64,000 nucleotides of DNA from Boswellia sacra (lineage: Eukaryota > Streptophyta > Magnoliopsida > Sapindales > Burseraceae). The notes beneath the pieces were generated by a model, which saw nothing but the letters and a program-made list of their open reading frames with translations, searched no databases and had not been told where the DNA came from. Below, one piece after another: positions 1-11,347 of the stretch; the stretch's first letter is position 1; the number at the start of each line of letters is the position of its first letter. The stretch covers positions 558,001 to 622,000 of the forward strand of contig SNVD02012892.1 in assembly GCA_013180625.2 (NCBI GenBank), in the 5' to 3' direction. The position numbers and the translations under genes were made by a program.

Positions 1-920
1 TTTTGTTTTAATTAGGACATGAATTTTTGAATCGGTTTGCTGTGCATAAATAAATTAGTCCTATTATTTTCTTTTTTTTTTAGGATGAATTATTTTTTGC
101 AAACAATGTTATCATATTTGAGTTAGGATCGTTGCCTGCTCCATTGTTTCCTGTAAACATTTTAAAATAAATGTATCAAATGGAGGAAAGATGAGAGTAC
201 TCTCTCAAGCCATTAGAAATAGAGGCTTAATGCCATAAACCAGTTCTGTTTTTCTGATTATGTGTAAGACTTTAAAGATGTTGTATAAATAAGGTTATCA
301 AATTTAAGTTGATGAGATCCTGCATTTTCTGCTATTTCCATTAGTTGATGGGCAACCTTTTACAAGTAAGTATGACAATGCTAGTGAATGTCGGAAGTGA
401 GGTTTAAGTAGAGAGTTTTGATTGTCACTCATAAGATTCTTGGATAAGAACTATAAGAGGGTGTGTGACTGAAAGTTTCTCCAATTTATATATATGAGCC
501 CTATTTCACGGTAACTTTCGTCAAAATATCTGAGGTTTCAAAATAAGGGATTTTACTTCTCTGCTTTGCATCCCTTCTCGTGTTTTAGGTTCACTATTTC
601 TTATATCTATTAATATATACTTTGTGAATCACAATTCTTACAAATCAAGTGCACCAAGAAATTCAATAACTTGCTAGGGATATTTAGGTTTGTCTTGAAA
701 CCTTATGCATAACAGTCTAAGATAAGCGTATTGTATGTAAAGTCACTAAGATAAGCTTTGTTCTATTTTTTCCAAATATGTATCTTAATTTTCATATACA
801 CATTTCGAGGAAGGAAATTCTTCAACGTGCCATTTGGATGCCTACAAACTTGTTTGAACTAACAGAATCATTCTATTTAATATTATGCATCTTTTTCTTG
901 ATTGAATGGGTATATTCCAG

Positions 921-1093
921 AACTAGCTTTGAAAGTTAATGCAGTGACTAACAATATGAAAGAACTTGAATGTGAAGAGCAAGAAACTTCGTACTCTGAC
1001 TTTAACAAACACAACAGCTGTTTTGTACATTTAACGAACTCAACATTGGCTATAATGTTTAATCACTCGGGTATGCAACTGAACGATATTTAA
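921..1093 (+). pseudogene. Exon-like block, possibly the C-terminal end of an FRS-like gene
   Basis: The block follows a good splice acceptor (TATATTCCAG, AG at 919-920) and reads open to TAA at 1091-1093. The peptide contains LALKVNAVTNNMKELECEEQ, which resembles the C-terminal helical tail of short FAR1-related proteins (pattern KV..VV.N.KE.E), and ends GMQLNDI. The duplicate at 22398-22552 keeps the same frame, ending and stop, but has lost the acceptor AG and gained a TAG, so only this copy could still be spliced in. No upstream coding exon lies in the window, because the left edge cuts the locus. The FRS assignment rests on a short motif and is weak; it could be an unrelated last exon or a chance frame. 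Confidence 0.3.
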
Positions 1094-1689
1094 TGACAAT
1101 ATGGTCAAGACTTAAGGGGCATTGAAAGTTAATGAATAAAAATTTTACAGTACAATCATTTTAATATTGAAAAAAATTACGATAGCTTAAGATGATGTTT
1201 AATTTTATCAGTGACAAAAAGATACAAGCTCACATTGAAATGGTAATTTTAAATTTTTCTTGGAATAATTTTTGGAAATAATAGCAATACATGTCCTCTC
1301 ACATGCAATGTCTCATGTGCTCTTTTGTTTGCATGTAAGATCGGGTCTTATAATATTTTTTTTTATTTTTATGTAGATCAATATAATTTCTTTTTTAACT
1401 TGTAGTGGGTGGATTTAAAACTTAGATGGTTAAGTCAAAAAACTATAATGTCATGTTAAGTTTGTCACTTTACCTAAAAACTTAAATTAGTACAAGTGAG
1501 TCTAAAATTATTTTGATATTTCAATAATTTCGGAGTTGGAACGAACTATTGGGATGCATAAAACTATATTTTCATTTTATATGTTACAATATATATGTCA
1601 AAATCATCTTTGTTTGGGGTGGAGGTGTCTCCCTTTCTCTGTTTCTAATTGTAGTATCCTGGTCCACATTTATATTCTTATGATTTTTC

Positions 1690-1694
<5 letters not shown>

Positions 1695-1732
<38 letters not shown>
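1695..1732. repeat. (AT)n microsatellite
   Basis: About 19 uninterrupted AT dinucleotides. The collinear position in the duplicate (near 23150) holds a short CACA/GCGC stretch instead, so the repeat expanded after the duplication or was lost in copy 2. Confidence 0.95.
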
Positions 1733-1741
<9 letters not shown>

Positions 1742-3262
1742 AACGTCAAAATCAGCGTAATATAATCAATTATTAAAATTTTCTTGTATGTTTCATTTCA
1801 CACATAATTCCAGAGTTAATGATATATTTAATGTTCAAAATTTCAAATCATATAAGAATGGCATTTTTGTCAATTAATTTTAATCTTAATCACATATTTC
1901 CGATTCATTGGTCCACATTTGTATTCCGTGTTTAACTAGAATTGTGTGAATGTATATCTTCTTCTTTGTAAACCATTTTTTTGACTTCTCGACTTCGCCT
2001 TCCTTTTCTTTTATTACCTTTAAAACCCAACGTTTAATCCCGGCTCTTCTAAAACAAGACACGTGACCGTGACTTGTTCATGGACTTGACCTTAAATTTA
2101 TACTTGATGACTTCTAAATTTCAGGTCAAATGCTTTCAATCCTCTTTTTATTTATTAATTAATTTATTTTTGATTTCATTAGATGCCACTTTTTTTAATT
2201 AATATATAATGATAAATCTTAAACCACTTTTATACCACTTCTCACGACACTCAATATTAAATTTAGATTTTTTCATAATAACCTTAAATAAATTATTAAT
2301 TATTCTAATGATGTTTGACTTTTTTTTGTCAATTTAACCTTTAATTAAATTATTATTTGATTTTAATGGAGTTTGAATTTTTTTTTTCTTCAGTTTTGTT
2401 AGATCGTTACAGCTCTTAGTTTAAACAATAACCTTAATAATCAAAATCTTTTCAATGATAAGTCATAGCAAATGGTCATTTTCATACCAAATGTGTTCAC
2501 AGTATAAGACTATAAATCTTTAGTATTGACGCAATAAGATGATTATTATAATCTTTATTTTCAACAAGAAAAAAGAATTATATTATGAGCTTGATGATAA
2601 AACGTGAGAGACAAAAAAATTTTACTAAACAAGATTATAGTTAATAATTAAAATTTCTTTTCATAATACAATGATTTTAGCAATACTTCTATTTTTAAAG
2701 ATAAAAAGAAAATTAAATAAATTATTGTCTAACATTTTTCTGGTTGAATTCATTTGATTCTTGGCTGCTTATCTGAATGATTAATGCGTGGATCAGCAAG
2801 ACATGTGCGTGCGAGAAGGAAATTATAATTTCTTTGCCAGATTTTAGAAGATTCGATTTACGAAGTCAATTGCCACCGGCCCACCATCAAGGCGTGTGAA
2901 GCATGGTAGGGCTTCACTGTAATGGAGGAGAAGGAAAGAGCAAGGAAAGCAGCAATCAACATGGTATTAAATTGGGTCACTTTCCACTTCATAAGTCTTC
3001 ACTTGCTCTCTCTCAGTAAAATTAAAAAGGATCGACAATTAGCGGATTGATTGTGATGCGAAAACCCAAAAAAAAAAAAAGTTTGAACAGAAAATTAGAT
3101 TCTATTAAATTTAATAAAATACGATTGAATAATAAAACAAGCGTAAAGCATACTTTTTTATATACTAAAAAATGATAACTCGACTCAAATTAACTCAAAA
3201 TAAGAAATTCTAATATAAATTAGAAAGCAATTAAAATACTAAATGCAAATTCCAAAATGAAA

Positions 3263-3263
<1 letters not shown>

Positions 3264-3302
<39 letters not shown>
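3264..3302. repeat. (TACA)n/(AT)n compound microsatellite
   Basis: A few TACA tetramers run into about 14 AT dinucleotides. The duplicate copy (near 25490) has only a short TATATATTATATT run. Confidence 0.9.
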
Positions 3303-3595
3303 TCCATTAAATAGGGATGTAATTGAAAACATTTTTTTTTTCAATGGTTCAAAGGGATATGCTCAGAAGATGAGTTGTTTTGTATATAATTGATGTTTTA
3401 AAGACATAATTAACAATAATAGTTTAAAATAAGTGGTTTATTTATTGTTTTAACATGTATTACATGTCAATTTTATTATTATATTAAAATCATTGAAATT
3501 ACAGTTGCATATATTCAATATTTAAAAATAATTAATTTCTATTAATTTTGGGACTGAAATATAGAAACTATTATTTAATTTTGGGGCATTATAAG

Positions 3596-6189
3596 AATTA
3601 TTTTGTTATGTTGTTTCTAGTTAAAGAGAGAGCCTTAACCGTACTTTCTTGTGCGCTCTCTACTTTTATATTGACACAACAAACGTGTCACAAAACTTTA
3701 ATTATCATGAATAATGATTGAGTTCATTAGAAAATTAATAAAAGGTGTCCAATTGAATAGAATATCAGTAGACTGGGGCGTGGGCAGGGATGGAGTCAAG
3801 ATTTCAATTTGAGGGGCCAGTTTAAAAGTTAATCTTTAATGATGTAAAATTGATGAATATTTAAGTCAAATTATTACAAAACAATCAATAGCATTGGTTT
3901 GGTATTGTAGTATATAAACAAAAGATTTGATACTGCTATTACAAAATATTTTATACAAACTAACAAATATATAAACTAATATAACATGATATATGATATG
4001 AGTAAAGGGATAAATATCTAAAATTAATTAAATTAATTAAGATTGATAATATGTCACTCATTTAACCATGCCACATTAACTTGTGCGAATTAGTTTGTGT
4101 AATTTTTTTTAATAAGAATTGGTTAATCATTTAATCACTTCTCCATTGTAAGGGAAAAATTCAAATACATCAATAATTGGTTCAAAATATTTTCCTCCTA
4201 ATTGTTCTAAAAAGTTATATGACAGCAGCTTCAGTAACTAACAATTTCTTTTAAACATTTTCAGACATTTATTGTTTTGAAAAATTAATTCTTATAAGTT
4301 TAAAAACCATCTAATCCAATCATTGCTTAGATGATTATTGATACCTAATAATGAAATAGCAGTAATTCAAGCATAAATTTTATTATCAATCAATCAAACT
4401 GAATCCATGAAACCCAACCCAAGAAAGCGTGTGGCTATGAATCCACTTGACAATCAAAGAAGGGTAAGTAACAGATGGCGAACTGAATCCATGTAATGTA
4501 ACCCAAGAAAGCGTGTAGCTATGAATGTTATCTTCGACCACAACAGTTAAATATTATCAATCAATCACTTAAATCATTCCAGTTATTTTTTATTTTTAAT
4601 TCAAATTACCGCGTTAGAACAATTTAATTAAGAACAAAGACAATGTCTAATGATTTCATTTTCATAGTGAAATTAATATTTGTTTCCTTACAATTATTAA
4701 GAGTTTCAACATGACTGTGATGTAACAAAAAGCAAAAGAATCTGGATTTACAAGTTTGAGGTTAAGTTTATATTGTGTTTTTAAAACATAGTACAAAAAA
4801 TTGCAAAACAATTGAGGTGCTGACTTAAGAAACAATTAAAATAACTTCGAACTCGCCTTTTTATTGATGCATTAACAACTGACCAATCATGCTTTTAATC
4901 ACCAACTAAGAGTGATCAAACTGCAAATATTAATTTATTTATCTTTTGTGTTTGAAAGCGGAATTCATTAGTCTTTAAAAACTACATCATCGGCCAATTC
5001 TCTGTTATATTGTATATATTGATAGTGAGTGGCCTGGGATACTTTATTAAAATGGTAACAGATCAACTTGCAAACAAACAACCCTCTTCAAGAAATAAGT
5101 GGATGAATTATTATTTAATTTTATTATTTATCATATCAATAAATTAATCGATTTATATATTAATAATAAAGTTATTTTAGAAATTTTGGACATCCAGAAT
5201 ATTTATTTAAATACAAATAATTTAAATTAAGTTCAAAATGAAGAACTTTAAGTGTTATCTGTTAAGTACGGAGCTACTTAATAGCGGTCAGTTACAGAAT
5301 ATAATTAATTTTTTACTGATAATTTAAGAATTTTAAATAACATAATTTCATAAAATTAGGACTTTCCAGCTTTCCCTCCATAAATAAGTGCTGGTGATCA
5401 GTGCATTGATTAGGGCTGTAATAAAGCATTTTTATGGAAATGGGTTGTTATGGCAGCATTGGATTTGTGGCATCGGCCTTTTGTGCGTGGTGGATGTGTT
5501 GGGCTATTTGACTAGTGGTGACCGGGGCTGGGTTGTTCAACTTTTGGCTGTTGTAAATTATGGGTGGTGATAGGTTGCAGTGGATTATGGATTAATGGCT
5601 TTTTTTTTAATCCAAACTGGGCCATCATTTCTATCTTTCTTAAGAGTGACTCTATTTGAATCCAACCTCCAAACTAAATAGCCCCCATCTCTTAATTTCA
5701 CAATGACAAAAATATACAAAACTTATTATGAACATCATATTTTTCTTTTCATGCATTGCTAAAAAAGTTATAGCACAATGGACACCTCATTCCTTCGACT
5801 TTTGTTATTTGTTAATTTGACAACACCCTTGGAATAAAATAATCCTGCAGACATAATCTAATAAAAATTAATTATAAATAAATTAGTTTTTATTTTAAAT
5901 ATTTGAAAATTAATTTATTTTAAATATTTAGTAAAAAAATCTGTTATCTTTGTTTTCCTGAAAATTTGTTTAGTTTCCTTTTAATATTCTTTTGAGAAAA
6001 ACACACGTATTTGCTTTACAATGAAAACATTATAATAATTAATGAGAAAGTGATATTTGTTTTATTCATGAATTCACATGCTCTAGACGCATGTACAACC
6101 CATTAATTATTCTAATACATAACTCCCTCCCTCAATTATTTTTTATACACTAATATCCTTAAGGTTATATAATTGGAACCTCCTTTCTT
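3596..6189. other. AT-rich intergenic DNA, no gene recognised
   Basis: I see no supported gene. A 45-bp direct repeat with the core AACCCAAGAAAGCGTGT occurs at 4398-4442 and 4482-4526. A 60-codon open frame at 5388-5570 lies in locally GC-richer sequence (GGTGACCGGGGCTGGG) but has no recognisable motif and no splice or start context I trust. Confidence 0.6.
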
Positions 6190-6194
6190 GATAG

Positions 6195-6639
6195 TGTTAG
6201 GAGATTGAACACTCCTACCGCAGCTCAAATAAAAGACAAGAAACAAATTGTTATGTTAGAAATAACAATTTGGGTGGCACTGCCCTCCACAATAAATAAA
6301 ATAGACAACTTGGGTGGCTCAGCCTTACCACAGTAAATAAATTAAAGACAATTAAAAAAAATAAAGACACAAATATTTAACGTGATAAAACCTTCAATTT
6401 GAGGGAAACCTCCACGGGACAAGACCGAAAATATTTCACTATGAAGAAAAATATTACAATCTCTCTCACAATTAGAATGGAGGAGATTACAAGGGAGGAA
6501 GAAGAGATAATACATAAGCTTGGTACACTTGTAAGAGGGGGAGGAGGCTTTATTATATAGCCAAGCCTCCCCACCTCTATTTTGTTTCCCACCGATGTGG
6601 GATTGGGTGAAAGGCAAAAATGCCTTCACCCACTTCACA
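6195..6639 (-). repeat. Element A 3' LTR
   Basis: 445-bp LTR, TG...CA ended. Compared with the 5' LTR it carries an extra segment of about 18 bp near 6603-6620. This creates a hairpin in which GGGTGAAAGGCA pairs with TGCCTTCACCC around a short loop. A TATATAA box is readable on the minus strand at about 6553-6560. The element's coding frame runs into this LTR and stops at 6342. Confidence 0.95.
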
Positions 6640-7796
6640 TTCTCCCACTTGAAGGCATTTTTCCTTTCAGTCTTGTCTCTATACATGCTGCTCACGTCTC
6701 TAACAGGCCACAAGGCATTGATTGGTTTGGTTAATGCATCTGCTATGTTGTCCTTCGTGTGGATTTTCTGCATATCCACTATTCCATCTTCCACTACTTC
6801 TCGTACATAATGATATTGAACTCCTATGTGCTTCGTTCTTGAATGAAAGGCTGGATTCCTTGCAATATGCAAGGCACTTTGACTGTCACAAAATAAAGAA
6901 ATCTTCTCTTGTTTGTGCCCGAGTTCCTCCAATAACCTTTTGATCCAAATAGCTTCCTTGCAAGCTTGTGTAGCTGCCATATACTCTGCTTCTGTTGTAG
7001 ATAGAGCCACAACAGTTTGAAGTTTAGATACCCAGCTCACAGCACCTCCTGCAAGTGTAAACACATAACCTGTAGTGGACTTCCTTTTGTCAATATCTCC
7101 AACAAAATCTGAATCAACATAGCCCCTGACAATGAACTCTGATCCTCCATAGCATAGTGCAGCATCAGAGGTTCCTTTGATGTATCTAAAAATCCTCTTA
7201 ACAGAATTCCAATGCTCTATTCCCGGATTAGCCATGAATCTACTGACCGCTCCCACTGCTTGTGCAATGTCTGGTCTTGTACAAATCATAGCATACATTA
7301 GGCTCCCTACTGCTGATGCATACGGTACTCGAGACATTTCCATCCTCTCCGCTTCATTGCTAGGACTCATACTTGAGGATAATTTATGATTAATAGGAAA
7401 TGGGGTAGAAATTGGCTTACAATCTTGCATGTTGAAGCGACGCAAGATTTTCTTCAAGTAGTTCTTTTGAGATAGCCAAATCTTCCTGTTTTTTCTGTCT
7501 CGGTGAATTTGCATCCCTAGAATCTTGTTTGCCGGACCTAAATCCTTCATTTCAAATCCCCTAGCCAATTGTGCCTTTAATTCTTGGACCTGATCTTTGT
7601 TAGTGCCTGTTACCAACATATCGTCCACGTACAACAGCAAAATGATAAAGTCTTCCTCAAACCTCTTGTAATAAGTACAATGATCTGAACTGAGTCTGTT
7701 GTACCCAAGGCTGATGATGAATGAATCAAATCTCTTGTACCAACACCTTGGCGCCTGTTTTAAGCTGTACAGAGATTTGGTCAACCTGCAAACCAA
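6342..7796 (-). pseudogene. Element A pol: RT C-terminal part and RNase H, reading into the 3' LTR
   Basis: The frame of 484 codons starts just after the third TGA and is in phase with the upstream parts. The RT active site YVDD is at residues 56-59, followed by the FEMKDLG and KILGMQIHRD stretches typical of copia RT. RNase H residues are present: D228 and D230 in GYVDSDF, E269 in STTEAEYMA, and D304 in FCDSQSAL. The usual copia end follows (NIADALTKP at about 350-358), but then the sequence turns unfamiliar (WPVRDVSSMYRDKTERK) and no stop occurs before the LTR at about residue 386. The last hundred residues are LTR-encoded. The normal C-terminal tail seen in element B (CLDLINI) is absent, so an internal deletion at the end of pol is likely (inference). 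Confidence 0.9.
6640..6650 (-). other. Element A polypurine tract
   Basis: On the minus strand AAGTGGGAGAA directly precedes the 3' LTR, where plus-strand DNA synthesis is primed in LTR elements. Confidence 0.85.
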
Positions 7797-7805
7797 GTTT
7801 TCTTT

Positions 7806-8309
7806 TCATTCTTTAACAAAACATTCCGGTTGGAGCATATAAATTTCTTCTTCAAGTTCTCCATGAAGAAACGCAGTTTTTACATCTAACTGCTCTAAGT
7901 GTAAGTCAAAAGTAGCACACATAGCCAAGACTGCTCGAATTGTTATAAGTCTTACCACATGAGAGAATATCTCATTGAAATCAACTCCTTCTTTCTTAGC
8001 ATATCCTTTGACCACCAGTCTAACACGATACCGCTCCACTTGATCATTCCCATCACGTTTGATCTTGTAGACCCATTTGTTTCCGATGGCTTTTCTTCCA
8101 TGTGGTAGTAGCACAAGATCCCATGTCTTATTTTTGTCTAAAGCTTCCATCTCTTCATGCATTGCTGTCATCCATAGAGATGCATCAGAACTTTTTATAG
8201 CCTCCTGAAAGGTTGAAGGCTCCCCATCTTCTGTTAGGAGACAGTATGCAACATTGCTCGCCATCACATATTCTGAGTGCCAAGAAGGTTCCCTTCTTTC
8301 TCGAGTTGA
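7806..8309 (-). pseudogene. Element A pol: linker and RT N-terminal part
   Basis: This segment lies between the second (8312-8310) and third (7808-7806) in-frame TGA and is in the same frame as both neighbours. From the Met at 8267 it reads 153 codons. It holds the copia RT entry motif WMTAMHEEMEALDKNKTWDL, the KWVYKIKRDG block, and [11 protein letters not shown] with the first catalytic Asp (D128 from that Met). FSHVV replaces the common FSPVV. The final TGA replaces a residue just before KENLVCRL. It was part of one polyprotein, cleaved by the element's own protease in working relatives. Confidence 0.9.
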
Positions 8310-10586
8310 TCAACGGACTTCAGGTGCTTCAGACTCAACTGGTTCTTGATCATCGTGTTCTGGTATTGCTTCAAAAGAAACTGTTTCTTCCTGTATTGAT
8401 ACAGTCTCAACATTTTTCTTCGTGCTATCACTTTCTTCACATTTAAACATGTCTTCTATAAAGACAACATCTCTGCTGATGACAATCTTATGGGCAGTAG
8501 GATCCCATAAGCGATACCCCTTTACTCCATCAGCATATCCCAAGAAGATACATTTCCTGAATTTTGGATCCAGCTTCGTTCTTTCTTGGTCATGATACAT
8601 CACATAAGCAGGACATCCGAAAATATGAAGGGAGGAATAATCAGTTGGCTTACCGGTCCACATCTCCGTAGGTGTCTTCATCTCAATTGCTGTTGATGGA
8701 GACCTATTTATCAAGTAACAGGCTGTAGTGGCTGCTTCTGCCCAAAATGTCTTGGGTAGACCCGCAGTCCTTAGTAATGCTCTCATTTTTTCTGCGAGAG
8801 TTCTATTCGTCCGCTTTGCCACTCCATTTTGTTGTGGTGTGTAAGCAACTGTCTTCTGCCGTTTCACATCTTCTTTACTACAAAATGTGTCAAACTCCTT
8901 GTTGCAGAATTCTCTCCCATTATCTGTCCTCAAACACTTGATCCTTTTTTCGGATTCAAGTTCCACCTGTGCTTTGAAGGCTTTGAATACAGGAAATACA
9001 TCTGACTTTTTCTTGATGACATATACCCAACATCTCCTAGAATAATCATCCACAAACAATACAAAGTAGTTTGCTCCTCCTAGGGACGTAACCGGTGATT
9101 CCCAAACATCAGAATGAATCAAGTCTAGAATGTTTTTACTCCTAGCAATAGATCTGCTAAAACTCAGTCTACTCTGCTTGCTAATAACACAATGCTCACA
9201 GAATGGTAAACTTACAGTTTTGATTCCAGGAAGTAGTTTTCGATCAGAGAGAATCTTCAAACCCTTTTCGGATATATGGCCAAGTCTTTGATGCCATATC
9301 ATAGACAATTCTTCTCCAGAACTAGCAACCGCTGTTTCTGCCTCCTCAACCGTTTCTCCATGGAGCATGTATAGGTTAGCAGCAATCTTTTCTGCCTTTA
9401 TCACCACAAGTGCACCTCTGACAACCTTCATGATCCCATTTTTCGTATGGAACTCACATGCGAGGTCATCCAACTGTCCCATCGATAGCAAATTTTTCTT
9501 CAAGCCAGTCACATGTCGTACATCTTGGATAGTGTGAATCGTACCATCAAACATTTTTACTTTGATGGTTCCAATACCAGTGATTTTTAAGGCATGATCA
9601 TCACCCATGTACACAGACCCTTCTGAGATAGGTTTATATTGATAGAACCAATCTCTTCTAGAAGTCATATGCCATGTTGCTGCTGAATCAATTAACCATA
9701 TATCAGCAAACCTTTTTCTGCCTTCCACAACTGTTGTTGCCTCGCTGCACAAGATTTCGCCATTCCCTGAAGTACTTGCTACACAACCCTGAGATCCTGA
9801 CGACTCAGATTCTTTTCCTTTGCTGTTTCCCTCTCCATTCTTCTTAAGATGCCAACACTCGTTTTTCACGTGCCCTTGCTTTCCACAATGGTAGCATTTA
9901 ATAAACTTCCTTCCTTTAGACTTTCCCCTGTTCTGATTGTGACTCCCACTGGAACCACGTTCCCTTGATCTCCCTCTGTTGGCGGATAAAGCCTCTGCAT
10001 GTTGAGAAGTCATTATTCTGTCTTCCTTGTTTTTACGTCTGCTTTCTTCTTCTAAGATAGCAGCCGTAACATCATTAAAGATTAGAGATGACTTCATTGA
10101 ACCATTTGCCAAGTTGAGGATGAGATTATCATATGAATCAGGTAGACTCTGAAGTAGAAGCTCAGCACGTTCCTTCTCTTCTATGTTATGCTCCATGGTT
10201 GAGAGTTGAGAGAATAACGTCTTCAAAGTGTTGATATGTTCAGTCACCGGAGTGGTTTCTGACATACGAAGAGTGTACAGCTTCCTTTTCAAGAAAATTT
10301 TGTTGTGTAGAGATTTGGCTTCATACAAGCTTGTCAAAGTATCCCAAATCTCCTTTGCAGAGTTTAATTCTTGAATACTTGACAGCACTTCATCTGCAAC
10401 TGCTAGATGTAGACTTGCCATCGCATCACCATCTATCTTCTCCCATTTATTTTCATCTTGCATATTTTTCGGTCTTCCATCAATTGCTTCAAGGCAATTT
10501 TCTTTTCACAAGATAGCCTTTATTTTAATTTTCCATAGCCCAAAGTTGTTTCCATCGAACTTCTCTATCTTGAATTTGGCTGCCAT
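8310..10586 (-). pseudogene. Element A gag, protease and integrase
   Basis: The natural start is the ATG at 10586 (MAAKFKIEKFDG, a common copia GAG opening), but codon 27 is TGA (10508-10506). The next Met, at 10463, opens 717 codons. Numbered from that Met: a GAG region (UBN2-like) at 1-150, the CCHC zinc knuckle CYHCGKQGHVKNEC at 190-203, protease DSAAT at 259-263, integrase HHCC with H391, H395, C422 and C425, and the integrase core with D452 (HSDVW) and D514 (RTDN). The position expected for the catalytic Glu, 35 residues between, is K550 (codon 8816-8814). A TGA at 8312-8310 ends it; the frame continues unchanged beyond. With K550 the integrase would not be expected to work even without the stops. 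Confidence 0.93.
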
Positions 10587-10896
10587 TTGTCTTGTAGTGA
10601 CCAGTGTCGTATATGTGAACAGTACCCTTGAATAGTATCGTATACGTGAACAGTAACAGTATCCGTATACGTACACCACTGCTAAACAGTAATCAAGAAT
10701 AGTAGTAAGTGCCGGTACGATTTAATATACACCAAGAAAGCTTCCAGGAAACACTGGAGGGGTCACAAGCGGTCCCACTTAAAATCCAGTCTCCTTAGAC
10801 TCTTATCGTCTTTTTGACAAAGCTTTCCTAGACATGTATATAACCATACAAGTAACCACTCACTGTCCTAACCCTTGGCTCTGCCTTCGCAACCTT
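10587..10896 (-). other. Element A untranslated leader between PBS and gag
   Basis: About 310 bp without an open frame. It holds three spaced copies of a motif with core CGTATAYGTGAACAGTA (10608-10624, 10639-10655, and a partial copy at 10664-10678), each centred on the palindrome GTATAC or GTATAT. Their role is unknown; leader repeats could act in transcription, dimerisation or packaging of the RNA (inference). Confidence 0.7.
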
Positions 10897-10908
10897 GCTC
10901 TAATACCA
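10897..10908 (-). other. Element A primer-binding site
   Basis: On the minus strand TGGTATTAGAGC sits one base inside the 5' LTR. It matches the initiator-Met tRNA type (TGGTATCAGAGC) except for one C-to-T change. Element B carries the unmodified form. Confidence 0.9.
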
Positions 10909-10909
10909 C

Positions 10910-11342
10910 TGTTAGGAGATTGAACACTCCTACCGCAGCTCAAATAAAAGACAAGAAACAAATTGTTATGTTAGAAATAACAATTTGGGTGGCACTGCCC
11001 TCCACAATAAATAAAATAGACAACTTGGGCGGCTCAGCCTTACCACAGTAAATAAATTAAAGGCAATTAAAAAAATAAAAATACAAATATTTAACGTGAT
11101 AAAACCCTCAATTTGAGGGAAACCTCCACGGGATAAGACCGAAAATATTTCACTATGAAGAAAAATATTACAATCTCTCTCACAATTAGAATGGAGGAGA
11201 TTACAAGGGGAGAAAGAAGAGAAAAGCTTAATACATAAGCTTGGTACAGTTGTAAGAGGGGGAGGAGGCTTTATTATATAGCCAAGCCTTCCCACCTCTA
11301 TTTTGTTTCCCACCGATGTGGGATGCCTTCACCCACTTCACA
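10910..11342 (-). repeat. Element A 5' LTR
   Basis: 433-bp LTR, TG...CA ended. A TATATAA box lies on the minus strand at 11274-11280, so transcription would run toward lower coordinates. Compared with the 3' LTR it lacks the 18-bp hairpin arm but has an extra AAGCTT-containing stretch near 11222-11230. Confidence 0.95.
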
Positions 11343-11347
11343 GATAG

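Larger units (their letters stand above)
1..3595. repeat. Segmental duplication, copy 1
   Basis: This stretch is collinear with 21460-26115. Matching landmarks include GACATGAATTTTTGAATC at 17 and 21476, the block around 900-1100 and 22380-22560, and the motif AAGTGGTTTATTTATTG near 3430 and 25625. Similarity fades just after 3590. Copy 2 holds about 560 bp of extra sequence near 24140-24715 and about 320 bp near 25736-26055, so either copy 1 lost these or copy 2 gained them. Apart from the exon-like block at 921-1093 and microsatellites I see no gene here. Because copy 2 follows a decayed FAR1-related locus, copy 1 is probably the 3' flank of a paralogue lying left of the window (inference). 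Confidence 0.85.
6195..11342 (-). mobile_element. Ty1/copia LTR retrotransposon, element A (full length, defective)
   Basis: The 5148-bp element is complete in structure and lies on the minus strand. Its 5' LTR is 10910-11342 and its 3' LTR is 6195-6639, both with TG...CA ends. A perfect 5-bp target duplication GATAG flanks it at 6190-6194 and 11343-11347. The PBS (TGGTATTAGAGC) matches the initiator-Met tRNA type with one change, and a PPT adjoins the 3' LTR. Domain order GAG, protease, integrase, RT, RNase H is the copia order. One long frame is interrupted by three in-frame TGA codons (10508-10506, 8312-8310, 7808-7806), and the integrase catalytic Glu is Lys, so this copy is not autonomous. 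By eye the LTRs differ at about 10 positions in 430 plus three indels. Confidence 0.97.

Noticed and set aside
5388..5570. A small gene in the GC-richer patch
   Set aside because: No motif, no duplicate, no splice or promoter context; 60 codons are within chance.
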